A stretch of DNA of 64,000 nucleotides. Source: Trametes villosa (lineage: Eukaryota > Basidiomycota > Agaricomycetes > Polyporales > Polyporaceae). Positions 35,729 through 46,201 of the stretch are shown here, in pieces. Numbering within the stretch: the first letter of the stretch is position 1; every line of letters starts with the position of its first letter. The translations under genes and the position numbers were made by a program. The stretch is from NCBI GenBank assembly GCA_002964805.2, contig PUDQ02000024.1:310001-374000 (forward strand), given 5' to 3'. The notes beneath the pieces were generated by a model that ran no database searches, was not told the DNA's origin, and saw nothing but the letters and a program-made list of their open reading frames with translations.

Positions 35729-35962
35729 CTGGGGGTGCACATCTATCCGCACTCAACGAACGTGATGATGGACTAGTGAAGCTGCGTTTACACACATCAT
35801 CTCGTAAGTTCCCTGCGCTCATAGATGTGTATCCTTCTATGGGACAACTCTATATATACCAGCATCTCCGGGGGTTATACGACCGGTCACCCTGCGGTTC
35901 TGCGGATGCGTGCCCGCCGTTGCCCTCGCTGCGCGCAGCACCACCACGCCTGGGCTATAGCT

Positions 35963-36245
35963 CACAAGGGGCATTGGCCAATATTCCTGTCCGGAACAGC
36001 TTGCTGGGAAACAGCCGAAACTGTTCTCCTGCCGCCAGACGACTTCTGAACCGGGAAAGTTTGGTAACAACGGCTTTGTTCTCTAACACTGCTTGAAGCC
36101 CACATACAAAGGGGATACATACCCTAGTCAAAGTGAGTGAAGTTACTAGACTGCCTCCGGTCCGGAATATGTTGGCGGACGGAGAACAGTCTCTAGGCTG
36201 TTCCAAGCCTACTCCGGGGTGGGGTATGGGCCAATGCCCGTTGTG
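35963..36245. mobile_element. Small non-autonomous element (MITE 1)
   Basis: Starts CACAAGGGGCATTGGCC and ends GGCCAATGCCCGTTGTG, an inverted pair; 283 bp, no coding content. The ends resemble those of element 2 (CACGAGGGGCATTGGCC). It abuts MITE 2 directly. Confidence 0.65.
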
Positions 36246-36489
36246 CACGACAGGCAATGGCCCGTATCAGGGGCTGGAATATGTCCTGAACTGTTCTCCT
36301 GTTCTCGAGCGGAGCTAATCTACGAACCGAGGCAATAGAGTGCAAAGCGCCACTCTAGCATGTTTTGTTACTCAGCGAGTAAATGTACTAGCTGAGATTC
36401 CGCACCTGAGCCAGTCTCGCATTAGGAGAACAGTTCAGGCGCTGTTCCCAGCTTGTTCGGGGGCAGAATATGCGCCAATGCCCGTCGTG
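36246..36489 (+). mobile_element. Small non-autonomous element (MITE 2)
   Basis: Starts CACGACAGGCAATGGCC and ends GCCAATGCCCGTCGTG; 244 bp. Its interior (AAGCGCCACTCTAGCATG, TTTGTTACTC, GAGATTCCG) recurs inverted in 36826-37074. Confidence 0.65.
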
Positions 36490-36803
36490 CTAGTCTCCCC
36501 TATAGGCAGACGTATCCAGGTGCTCTACGAGGGGGGACGGGCACCACGAACGCCGAGGAACTTCTTCCCGACGTCGACGCGTCTCGCGGTGACGGCCTCG
36601 AGGGCTGCATATGCATATCACCTCACAGGCGAGGGCCTCTCTCGCGTCCATGCACGTCCATGGTGCAGACTCGCCCCTCGTCTGTGCACTCATCCGCCTT
36701 CTGCGTCCCTCGTTTTCACGTTTTCACTACTAAGTAGTGCCGCTCCGTCCTATTGAGTTTCCCCCGCCGTTCTCGCCCGCTCGCGTCTCCTCTGCTGCTC
36801 TCA

Positions 36804-36825
36804 CACGACGGGCATTGGCCCATAT
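36804..36825. repeat. Isolated element end nested before MITE 3
   Basis: CACGACGGGCATTGGCCCAT preceded by TCA, followed at once by a second CACGACGGGCATTGGC; looks like the remains of an earlier insertion. Confidence 0.4.
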
Positions 36826-37074
36826 CACGACGGGCATTGGCACCTATTCCGCTCCCAAAAAGGCTTGGGATAGCGCCTGAACTGTACATGTTCTCCTTTT
36901 ACCAGACTGGCTCAGGTCCGGAATCTCAGTAAGTAAATTTACTTACCGAGTAACAAACCATGTTAGAGTGGCGCTTTGTTTTCTATTGTCTGAGTTCCGC
37001 TCCGGAACAGGAGAACAGCCCAGGACATATTCCCAGCCTATTCCGGGCCCTAATACAGGCCATTGCCTGGTCTC
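36826..37074 (-). mobile_element. Small non-autonomous element (MITE 3), inverted relative to MITE 2
   Basis: Starts CACGACGGGCATTGGC; its interior read backwards matches MITE 2 (CAAAGCGCCACTCTAACATG and following). It contains a perfect 18-bp palindrome at 36929-36946 (GTAAGTAAATTTACTTAC). The right end is eroded (CCATTGCCTGGTC). It lies 13 bp left of element 2. Confidence 0.55.
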
Positions 37075-37084
37075 TGCTGTAGGC

Positions 37085-37087
37085 TCA
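37085..37087. repeat. Target site duplication (TCA), left copy
   Basis: TCA directly outside the CAC end; second copy at 56463-56465. The empty site would read GTAGGCTCATCGCTG. Confidence 0.75.
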
Positions 37088-37385
37088 CACGAGGGGCATT
37101 GGCCTATGTCCCCCTCCGGAACAGGCTAGTGACTAATTCGGTAACTGGACTCCTGTCACCGCGCTTGCTCCGGGACTGTCCAGGTCCTGAACCAGACAGC
37201 CTGCTGACGTCATTTCCAGGTCCTGTTCAGGTCCTGAGCCAGACAACCTGGTTGCGGACCGGAACAGCCGCTGAGCCAATCACAGAACAACTATCCTGCT
37301 ACGCCGCTGTTCCGATCCCGAACCAGCACCTCAACCATTATCCTGTCTCCAGACCCAGTCCCGCTTCGGAACAGGTAACCTGCTC
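37088..37385 (+). repeat. Left terminal inverted repeat of element 2
   Basis: 298 bp, identical to the reverse complement of 56165-56462. It contains several GGAACAG and AGGTCCTG motifs, also seen in the neighbouring MITEs. Confidence 0.95.
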
Positions 37386-37394
37386 CTGATAATA

Positions 37395-38110
37395 GACATA
37401 GCCTGAATATCTATCATGGTCCTGTGCCACTGCGCCGTCCGTCGTTCCCCTCGGGGTCGCGCCGTCCGCTCTCGCGCCCTCGCCACGCGCCCTCGCGCCG
37501 TCCACTCTCGCGCCACTCTCGCGCCACTCTCGCGCCCTCGCGCCGTCCGCTCTCGCGCTGTCTGCTCTCGCGCCCTCGCGACGCCCGCCCTCGCCCTCGC
37601 GCCCTTCCGCCCTCGCGCCCTTGGCCCTCACCCCCGCTCTCAGTCGCGCGCTTGCAAGTTGCAGCTCCTAGGGCCGCGAGCGAGCGAGCTCGAAAAGCTC
37701 GCTCGGCTCGAAAAGCTCCGAAAAGCTCGCGAGCTCGAAAAGCTCGCGAGCTCGAAAAGCTCGCGCTTTGTGAGAGAACACTCGAGCTCGTCAGCTCGCA
37801 CCTGAGATCGCGAGCTCGAAAAGCTCGCGAGCTCGAAAAGCTCGCGAGCTCGAAAAGCTCGCGCTTTGTGAGAGAACACTTGAGCTCGTCAGCTCGCACC
37901 TGAGCTCTGAGCTAGTCGAAGCGCGAGAAGAGCTCCGCTCTGCCAAGGCACTGGAGCTCCAAGCTCACTTTGCTCGCCTTTCCCGCTCTGTGAGCTCTGG
38001 ACATTCGGAGCTCTGCGAGCGCATCGGCTCCGAAGCTCTAGAGCTTCGCGCGTTCTGAACGACGCGTGAAAAGTATGACCTGCGCGAGCTAGGCAACTCT
38101 CCACCCCCTA
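37395..38110. repeat. Left subterminal repeat field of element 2
   Basis: First, tandem CTCTCGCGCC and CCCTCGCGCC motifs (37430-37640). Then come two copies of an 85-100 bp unit (about 37725 and 37809) built of GCGAGCTCGAAAAGCTC palindromes followed by a GTGAGAGAACACT block. GAGCTC-type motifs continue to 38040. The right end has the same GAGCTC theme, so these are likely transposase-binding arrays. Confidence 0.7.
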
Positions 38111-38125
38111 CTCGCGCTCCTCTCC

Positions 38126-41100
38126 TCACTGACGGCCGGGCTTCTTCAGCTTCACGCGCCCGCCTCCGGCGCCGCGCGCTGCACTCGCGAGCTGCTCGGG
38201 TTGCGCAGCCAGGAGGGACATTAGCATTACATAACAGACCAGTAATAGTACGATAGGATTCAACTCTGCAAAGTCATCAGTTGCGTATACAGGAGGGCTG
38301 TTTGGAAGAGGTGGACGTACACGATCGAGTGAACGTACCACGATGCAACTCTGCTTCATACCCTCCGGAACGTAGGTGAACGCGGCGAAGTGCGACTTGA
38401 TGTCGTCGCTGCGAACGATAGCCCGTTGAGGTTCAAACCGATTGTAGTGTAGACGCGTGTTGAGCAGCGGGAACTGGCGATAGGGGTCGAGTTCTGCGTG
38501 CGCGGTTGTTAATGGGGTATACTCCTCGATGACGACAAAAGGCTGGACGATACGGTCCCCCGCCGGAGCGACGCGGGAGTGAAGAAAAATCTGCACGATT
38601 TGCCCGGCGCAAACTCGTGTGGGGTCATCGGAGGCAGGATCCTTGAAGCACACGAAGGAGTTGCGGACGTGATCCGCGCGGGTTCCGTAGCTGACGCGGC
38701 CGACATCAATCTTGGTGATGGTTCGCATGCGGGGCGCGAGACGGGATCGCTGGTCTGACAGATCGGCATGATATGTAGTGAAGTCGTTGGGACCGTAGAC
38801 GGCGGAGATAAGCTTGACGAAGCCAGAGTAGGCTATACTGTCCATCCGCGTGTCGCTCAGCTTGCTGTGCATTGCGACCAGACGTTCCGCAGCCTCCGTG
38901 GTGGACGCCGGCGTGGTGCCAAAGATATCGAGCACGCGAGATCCGCGCGCTGCGTCCTTGTACGTTTTATCGAACGCCGCCAGGACTGCGTGTAGTTCCT
39001 CCGAATCCGGCCACTCCGTTGAGGACATCAACCACCGCAGCTCAGCGCCGGCGTAGAACAGGCGCATGAACGTCAAAGGGATCTCATCTGTGACATATAC
39101 GGTCAGTGCGGCTATCAAGTTGGGCGTATGCAGCTCTTACCGATGTGGTTGTTGGTATTCAGGCGCTGGATTATGCCGTTGTATCGCTCGAAAGGGTAAC
39201 CCCACCAACCACGGACGGGGCCGAACAGGAGAAGGCAGGTAGTGAGATGAAGCGAGAGATGGTGGTTCGGAACGAGGGTGTGATCGAAGAGTTCACGGAG
39301 CGTGCGCAGATATTCCGCCATGTGATAGTCGTATAGCCTAGCTCGTTCGGAGTCCATGGAACGTCGTGTCGCGAGGTCGACGGCGATGACGAGGTGAACG
39401 AAGTTCTCGAGCAGACGGCGGTCTCCGTTCGTCGCTACCGACGAAGACCATAGTCGGACGAGCGTGATGACCATGCTGATGGTGCAGGTCGTCCGCCAGT
39501 GGTCGGCCTTCAACTTTCCGTGGGAGGGGCTGCCAAAATTCGCGGGAGGACGTTCGATCCAAGACGGTAGGAACGTCGTCGACATGTCTGAACGGAGGGT
39601 TTCGATGACCTCGGACGTAAGAATCCGGAACTTGGCGATGTCGTGCTGATTGGTGGCGAGATGGAAGTCGCACGTCGGCTTTGGAAGGACAGGTGGTATG
39701 ACGAGTTGCTCGACGGAGTGCGTTTGAACCTAGCAAATGATAATGAGCGAGACATCTCCAAGTTCATATCGCAACAACTGACCCATTCCAAGAGCGTTGC
39801 CGCATACACTTTCTTGGTAACCTTCGAGGGTGGATGAATGCCGTTGATTTGAGCGAGGGCGACCAAGTATCCCTTCCGTGGTTGCATGACCGCCGAGAGA
39901 GCACCCTTGGCGAGCGAACCATCCGGTAGCACGCCCTGCCGCAGCGCCCTCACCAAGCGGGTGAGCCACTCCTCTTGTTCTGCCGGCGAGTGGGGTGTTG
40001 CCTTCGTCACCGTCACCTTGTCCTTGACGTCTATCCCCCAGACGTCCCTGCAGTGATGGCGGAGCTCTCCGAGGAAGAGGTTGTGCATGGCGTCGACTAC
40101 GGCGTAACGGGTCGGATCCCAGTAAGGCAGACGAAGGAGCTCCGACCAGCGTATGCCGTCTTCGCTGAAGAGCGCGTCGCGTTCGGTCTCGGTTTGGGCG
40201 TCCCGCCACCTAGAGGCTACGTCCAGATGCTCTTGCCAAGTACGAGATGGCCAAGGGCGAGATAGATTGTTGATCTCGCTCTTCTTGAGGAGGCAGAACG
40301 AACAGAAGTGTTTGGAGCCATGACCCGCGAAGCCGGCAGTCTTACGGAGAGCTGGAAGATCGCAGATGAGAGGGATGACGACCGCGCGGACGAGACGGCC
40401 GTTGGGATGGAGTGCTGTCCGACTGAGGTGCACTCCGGAATACCAGAGGACGAGCAGCTCGTCGATGAGAGGTCGAAGGAAGTGGTTCATCTCGTGGAGG
40501 GATGGTTCGTGGGGGCCGGGGATGATGCCGAGGAGACAGACATACTCCGGAAGAAAGCGTAACTCAGGCGGCAGGTTCAGGCATACGAGATAGATGGCGC
40601 CGATTGAACGTGATTTACCCGCTTGCTTGTTACCACCTGGGTTGAACCAGTCGATGAATAGGCCAAAGACTAGATGCACGTCGCCCCCGGTCTGAACAGA
40701 ATAGAGGTTGCCGTCTGGTCCACGGAAGCAGCGCAAGGCTGGAGACTGCAAGATATCGACATACGGAGCCCCAGGAGACGGCGTCGAATCGGACCACGCG
40801 TTCTCAACGATCTTCTCGGCCGTCGAACGCGTGAACAAATTGGCGATCCACGACACGAGGGGGCGATAGGGAAATGGGCGTAGCGGGACCCAGGTGACCC
40901 GCCCTGGGCGACGCTTGGTTGCTGGAGCGTGGACCACCTTGCGTATCAGCGGAGAGTTACATACAGGCTTGTCGGTTTCCCTGAAAGTGCAGAGCTCCGG
41001 GTAGGGTTGGTCTGGCGAGCGGAGATCGGGTGCATAGGTCTGTGAGCACGAAGGGCAAGTGGCGTAGCGGATGGTTTCGGGTTCGACCTTGAGGCGGGAG

Positions 41101-42558
41101 AGCGCCGTGCGGATATCGCGAGGGACCGAGTCGACCATCAACTGCTGCTCAGTCGTGAGTCGTGCTGACCGGGATCCCCGTCGACGAGAGCTCTTGGTCG
41201 ATGAGGAGGCGATGGCGATTAGCGGGGCCGTGGAAGGAGACGTCGTAGGGAGGCTGTTGCAGGCAATGAAAGCGCCGGTAAGGACAGCTCGGAGCATAGT
41301 CAAGACCAGATTCGAGGCGTCGGCATTCAAGCCAGAAAGTGTATGGAGGGCGCTGGTGATGAGCAAAGCCAAGAGAATGCATGGCTGGAGCGTGTGGCGC
41401 GACGTGAATAGATGTTCTGGGCGAAGCATGTCAGTTGCCGCCGCGCTCCGTACAATAGCATCACATACCCGTGCGATACACTCTGGCCACACCTGCCGTC
41501 GCCTCGTCCGCGAATCCATACAATCCCGTCAACAGCTTCTGGTGCTCCCAAGCGAAGCGCTCTTGAGATTCTAGTACGGCGAGCTCCGCAGTCACCCTTT
41601 CGACAAGCTTGCCGCGGCGGCGATCTGCATCTCTATCGCCGAGAGGGGGTAGCATGCGAAGTACGTGCCGTTTGTTCTCGAGGGAGGAGCGTAGCGCTAG
41701 GAATTGTTGGCTGTCACAACCGGCAGCGGATGGGGAGAGGTCGGCTGGAGCTTCGTCAAGAGATGATGGGGGAGATCGAAAGTTGAGCCGAGGAGCCGCC
41801 GGAGCTAGACGTAGCTCGTGGCTTAGCGTAGACTCTAGTAGGGACAGCTCCGTAATGCGCTGAGCGACCTTGTCTATCTGTGATACGGTCAGTATGTATC
41901 GCCCGATTGTGTGATTGAATCGCACCGTACCTCAGCATTCAGCTTGTTCGTTGTCGTAGAATCTACCGACGACGCTTGAGACGGGGAAGCGAGAGTGGCC
42001 ACCGGCGGGACGGCAGACGGAGGGACGAGAGGGCGTTCAGGGCCGGATGCGATTGGAACTGGAGAGGGGGACGGCGATCGAGAGGATTGAGGCGAAGAGC
42101 GTGAAGGAGAGGTACACGGGGATGGCGAGAGCGGGGGCGATGCTGGAGATGACGGCGACAGTGCAGAGGGAGGAGGGGAGGATGCGGCTCCGATGGACGA
42201 CGGTCTGTTCGGAGTCGTGTTGAGCGTGTCCTGAGAGCACGACAATCAGCCCAGGAAGACAGTGCGAGTTCTCAGGACATACCACGGCGGAACTCTCGGA
42301 TATCGTCCCAAAATCCCTCGGACGAGAAGGTAGATCATCTACTCCGCTTCCATCGTCTAGCGCAGCCACGAAAGTCGAGTAAAAGAGGTGATCTTCTTCG
42401 TCAGCGCGCAGGGCGTCATCAGCCGCGTGCTCCTTCCATTTCCTGTACTCCAATGGATAGCCTGGCACCGCGACACCATTGACCTTGTGGGTAAGAGTCT
42501 TGCACTGCGAGCACATGCATACTCGGTGCTTCTTTCCGCGGGACATCGGGTGGCTCAA
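38126..42558 (-). CDS. Tnp2-type (CACTA/EnSpm) transposase of element 2
   Basis: The start at about 42558 (MSHPMSRGKKHRVCMCSQCK, a C-x-C-x2-C cluster with later His) leads into a Ser/Pro-rich linker and a helical segment (IDKVAQRITELSLLES). The core exon 39830-41425 holds FIACNSLP, LSRLKVEPETIRYATCPSCS, the DDE-fold strand FGLFIDWFNPGGNKQAGKS, GAIYLVCLNLPPELRFLPEY, LLGIIPGPHEPSLHEMNHFL, HFCSFCLLKKSEINNL and the distal DAMHNLFLGELRHHC. Later exons read DHWRTTCTISMVITLVRLW, LYDYHMAEYLRTLRELF, GWWGYPFERYNGIIQRLNTN and the long C-terminal domain MRLFYAGAELRWLM...FAAFTYVPEGMKQSCIVVRSL, stop at 38126. This is the full order of basidiomycete Tnp2 transposases. No stop or frameshift inside. About seven exons. 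Confidence 0.85.
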
Positions 42559-42780
42559 GGGGGAACGGAAAGCAGCTAGAGGGAAGGGGCATACAAAGGG
42601 CGAAGGGCGAAGGGGGAGAGCGATGGCGCGAGCGTGTCAGTTATACGTTATTCCCGAACCGGCTTGCCTGGACGTACCTCCTGCGCGGCGGTGCTGTCAT
42701 TAATCCCAATTCGGAATCAGACGACTCGTGGTCTGGGTGTAAGAACAAGGAACAAGGGCAACCCTTTATTGCCATTCGAT

Positions 42781-43757
42781 CTACGTATCGAGATCCGCCC
42801 ACAGCGGGAATTCGTGGGTTGAAGACGAGGATGACGCGCATAGTACGGCTAACAGAGAGTGGAAGAAGACGACAAGCCAGGTATAAAGATCGGCCTGAGG
42901 AAAGGATGCGGCCAAACCGGAGAGAGCGGCACCATAGACAGTCACAGCATCAATCTGAGGGAGATAACCTGTTCAGCTGGCCAGCACTTGAGTACTAAAT
43001 GCGCCTACCTGTCTCCGTAGCTCTCCCAGTCTACCCGTGATGTAACCGTACACGCTCGCCAGTGGCTCTGCCATCCACCGACATCAGCGATGCGCGGAAA
43101 TAGGGACAGGCATCGCAATGGTAGAACACGCACCACAGATATCGGCAAGTAGCTCCATCGCGAGACGTCGGCTGCGAGCAATCAACTGCCGTTGTTTCTC
43201 CAAGTGGTCGATGAGTTCTCTCAGCCGTTGGAGGTGAGCGCAAAGGTCTCTCGTTTCTTGGTACAGTCTCGCGAGCTCGCGCTCGTACTTGTCAATCCGG
43301 CGGCGGTCGGCATCGCGTTGGGATTTGAGCAATACGAGCTCGGCGCCAAGGCCCCTCGTTTCCTCGTGCAGACTCGCGAGCTCAAGCTCGTATTGATCAA
43401 TCCGTTGGCGGTCGGCATCGCGTTGGGATTTCAGCAATGTGAGCTCGAGCTGCGATGTAACGACCTTCGAGCGAATTCCGGTCAGATGGTCTTGGGTGAC
43501 GGGGTGGTCTTGAGTGACCGGCATGTCCTGCACCTCACTAATCAATGGAGGGGCGACAGACGCAGAAAAGCGCGTACCCGTTGATTTACACCGATGAACT
43601 GACCATCGCGGCTCTCATCCACCTCCTGCGTCGTGTGCTCGCACCCGTCTGAAGCATCGCGGGGACTTTCCTTCAGCCACATGTCCGTGATCGTCGGTGA
43701 GTCTTCCGCGCCTTGGGGTGAGTGGGCTAGTTTGGGCTCAGAGGCGGATGATGTCAT
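42781..43757 (-). CDS. Coiled-coil protein of element 2, possible membrane-associated C-terminus
   Basis: From MTSSASEPKLAHSPQGAEDS the protein continues through an intron near 43580 into a long coiled coil. Two near-identical units lie in it: LKSQRDADRQRIDQYELELA and LKSQRDADRRRIDKYERELA, about 90 nt apart. After ELIDHLEKQRQLIARSRRLA come small exons reading VYGYITGRLGELRRQ, IDAVTVYGAALSGLAASFPQ and ADLYTWLVVFFHSLLAVLC, ending WADLDT at 42781. The last hydrophobic stretch could be a tail anchor or an amphipathic helix. No family recognised. It lies just upstream of the transposase on the same strand. Confidence 0.6.
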
Positions 43758-44420
43758 GTTGAGGAGGTCGTAGAGGTATACGAGGATGCGAAGACGAACG
43801 AGGACGGAAGAATGAGCAGAAGCGAGTGGCCACTAGGGAGAGAACCAGGGTATCGCGTCCGCCGAGCATTGTGCCACATCTAGCTAGCCGAAGCACGCGT
43901 CATGGAGGACAAAGAAGCCGGTCCGCGCGAGCTGGCCACAGTGCGCTCGGGCGCTGGATCCCTGAATCGGCGATCACGATCTCAGATTATGACGGCGACG
44001 ATCAGGCACCGTGCCTGGGATCAACTGGCGGCAGGCGGTATATTGAATAATATGCGGCGAATGCTGAAGGGATCCATGGATCACATCGTACGCGTCAAGA
44101 GCTCTCAAGAGCCAAACGAGGGCCATGTAATTGCAAGATACAAGATGGCAAAGACATAAGGAGACATCGGGAACGGCGAGGAGAGGCATGTATATATGTA
44201 GGCATAGGACGGGCGGGGCATAGGACGGGCGGGGCATAGGACGGGCGGGGCATAGGACGGGCGAGGCATACTAATAGAACGGGTGGGGCATAGGACGAGC
44301 GCGGGCGCATAGATGGAAGGGAGACATAGGATAGTTATGCACAGAGAGGATAGGTATGATAGAGGGAATAGGCCGTTCCGAGGAGCATTTCAACCGGGAT
44401 GTGTGGCGACGATCAGAATC
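43758..44420. other. Spacer with a minisatellite
   Basis: A plus-strand frame, 43902-44159, is open but lacks features. A 16-bp tandem repeat occupies 44200-44306. Otherwise it holds the promoter of the coiled-coil gene and the 3' flank of the LRR gene. Confidence 0.4.
44200..44306 (+). repeat. Minisatellite, 16-bp unit
   Basis: About five to six copies of GGCATAGGACGGGCGG, the last ones diverged and interrupted near 44268-44280. Confidence 0.85.
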
Positions 44421-45668
44421 TCAAAGAGTGAACGTCTGCGTACGACCGATACTGCGCGTAGCGACGCGAGACCATGCGTTTCCCGTACCTTTGAACCAGT
44501 GGCTGAGGCGTTGCCGTCCCACACCCCCTTCGTCGTCCCTCTGGATCAGAGCGATGTAGAACAGGGTGGGATGAGCGCGAACGCGGGATCCCAGCCCGCG
44601 GGCCCAACCGGTCACCACGTCCTTCTCCGTGCGGTTCCGGGAGGATACGCTAGTCAGCGTACGCAACATGAGCTCCTCGAGTTGCGGAAGCCTCATCAAA
44701 GTGAAGTGCCACGATCGGATGTCGTTCCAGGGGCGGCGCGCATGATCGTGGCGACGCTAGGAGATCGTTAGCCAAGCGGCGCGTGGGTGAGGACGACGGC
44801 ATACCTGAATACTGGGTTTCTCATTCAGCTTGAGCTTGCGCACGTTCGGGACGGCCATCGCAACGCGGTTGAGGATGTCGTAGTCGTTGGAGAAATAGTC
44901 GACAGTGAGGGAATGGAGGCGCGACGAGGACAGGGTTTGGATCGCGAGGGATGACATGGAAGCCGAGCGGGCGAGATTCACCGTCGCGGTCACCAAGCGG
45001 CCGCGAGCTATGCCGACGAAGCAGCGCGAGGGACACTGGAGGTCCGATAGGTTCGAGAACGCCATACCGTCGAGAGGGCAGCGTGCGCTGCGTCCACAAG
45101 TTCCTTGGAGGGCGATGGAGGTGAGACGCGGATGCGCGCCGAGAAAGGCCGCCAAGACACGATGGGGGAGGTTGGTTGAGAATACGCGCAAGTTCGGGAA
45201 GTGTAGGCCGTTGAGAAGCGTGACAGGAGAGTCTGCGGGGAGGTCGAGCACAAGGCACTCGAGGTTGGGGGTAAGCCGGAGCGCGACACGGAGCGCATGC
45301 GCGGGATAGCCTGCATCCCTGGGGAGCGTGATCCGGAAGTCTTCCACCACTCTGCCGATGTTCTCGTTGTAGTTTCCGAGCAGGACGAAGGTCTCCAGGC
45401 CTCCGGAAGACGCAATATTGACGTCGCGCCGAACGGGGAATGAATGCGCGCTCTATGACGGATAGTAGGTGAGTGAATTGCATAAACACGAGGCCGCGAC
45501 AGTGCTCACCATGGTCAGCGACTCGCGCCGACCGCGGCGGGTGGGACTATCATAGGCTTGATCCATAGGAGAAGGTGACGGTGCGGGGAGATGGACGGCT
45601 GGGTTGCGAGGGATGGGAGTGGTGGAGTGGTGAGTTGATACTCTCGCTGGCTGAGTGCTGAGGGCCAT
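44421..45668 (-). CDS. Leucine-rich-repeat protein of element 2 (F-box/LRR-like C-terminal type)
   Basis: A first exon, MALSTQPARVSTHHSTTPIP, ends at a Met codon before a GTGAGC donor (about 45508). The main exon then reads GLETFVLLGNYNENIGRVVE, LRVALRLTPNLECLVLDLPA, LLNGLHFPNLRVFSTNLPHR, VLAAFLGAHPRLTSIALQG, LQCPSRCFVGIARG and LHSLTVDYFSNDYDILNRVA, in LRR rhythm. The last exon gives RRPWNDIRSWHFTLMRLPQL, EELMLRTL and WARGLGSRVRAHPTLFYIAL, with the stop at 44421. Basidiomycetes carry many such proteins, often with an F-box in front; none is evident here. Related proteins recur in transposon-rich regions. Function unknown; protein binding is likely. Confidence 0.65.
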
Positions 45669-46201
45669 TTATACGCTCTCGAGTGGCGTGCTGGACGAGT
45701 GGCTCAGTGCCGGCCCATGTCTGGAGTTTTGGTTAGACTGGCCTGGCACGAGTCTGTGACAGCCTCACTATCTAGCCGAGCAGCGTTGTTCAGCGTTCAG
45801 CGTGGACCTACGGGCGCGCCCGACTCGTCTTGCCGGGCAGTTGCACCAATTCAGAACAAGAAGTAACGTGCGGTCGGTTCCATCTGTCAAATGAAGTAGT
45901 CGCCAGGCAAAGACAAAGCAGGAGTGATATAGCGCTCCGAGTAAGACGAGCGCGCGAGCAAGTCGTCGCGCACAGATCTAGAGATCGCCAGACGCAGGAG
46001 GTGCGAGGTCCGCGAAGCACTTCAGGGTCCTCATTATTAGCGCTCTGTCACCGGGCCGAGCTCGCGTGCTCCCGCGGTGCTCCTGTGTGCCTGTGCTCCC
46101 GCGCTCCGCGTCCCGCGCGGCATGCTCTTCCTCCTGTGCTCTTCTTGTCCCGCTCATCTACCGAATGCTCTTACTCTTGGCGGCGTTCTGTCAACATTGC
46201 C
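45669..46201. promoter_or_regulatory. Central divergent promoter region of element 2
   Basis: Separates the three minus-strand from the five plus-strand genes. It is pyrimidine-rich on the plus strand from 46040 to 46195, just before the WD40 start. No operator-like motif was identified. Confidence 0.4.

Larger units (their letters stand above)
35729..36620 (-). pseudogene. Decayed copy of the glutamine amidotransferase gene, interrupted by small elements
   Basis: The segment 35729-35955 matches the 3' end and flank of the amidotransferase gene at 58846-59095 in the same orientation (for example ACACACATCATCTCGTA and CATAGATGTGTRTCCTTC are shared), with perhaps one base in five changed. After two small elements (35963-36489) the similarity resumes near 36545: the minus strand there reads DVGKKFLGV, the counterpart of EVGKKLFGV in the intact gene at about 59445-59475. 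The sequence between these parts of the gene is missing or unrecognisable. This is an old duplicate, not functional. Confidence 0.6.

Noticed and set aside
37063..37389. 108-codon frame also found inverted at 56155-56466
   Set aside because: The identity reflects the inverted repeats of element 2; a protein is unlikely there.
37338..37903. Arg/Ala- and Ser/Glu-rich frames on both strands
   Set aside because: Explained by the tandem CTCGCGCC and GAGCTCGAAAAGCTC repeats of the subterminal region.
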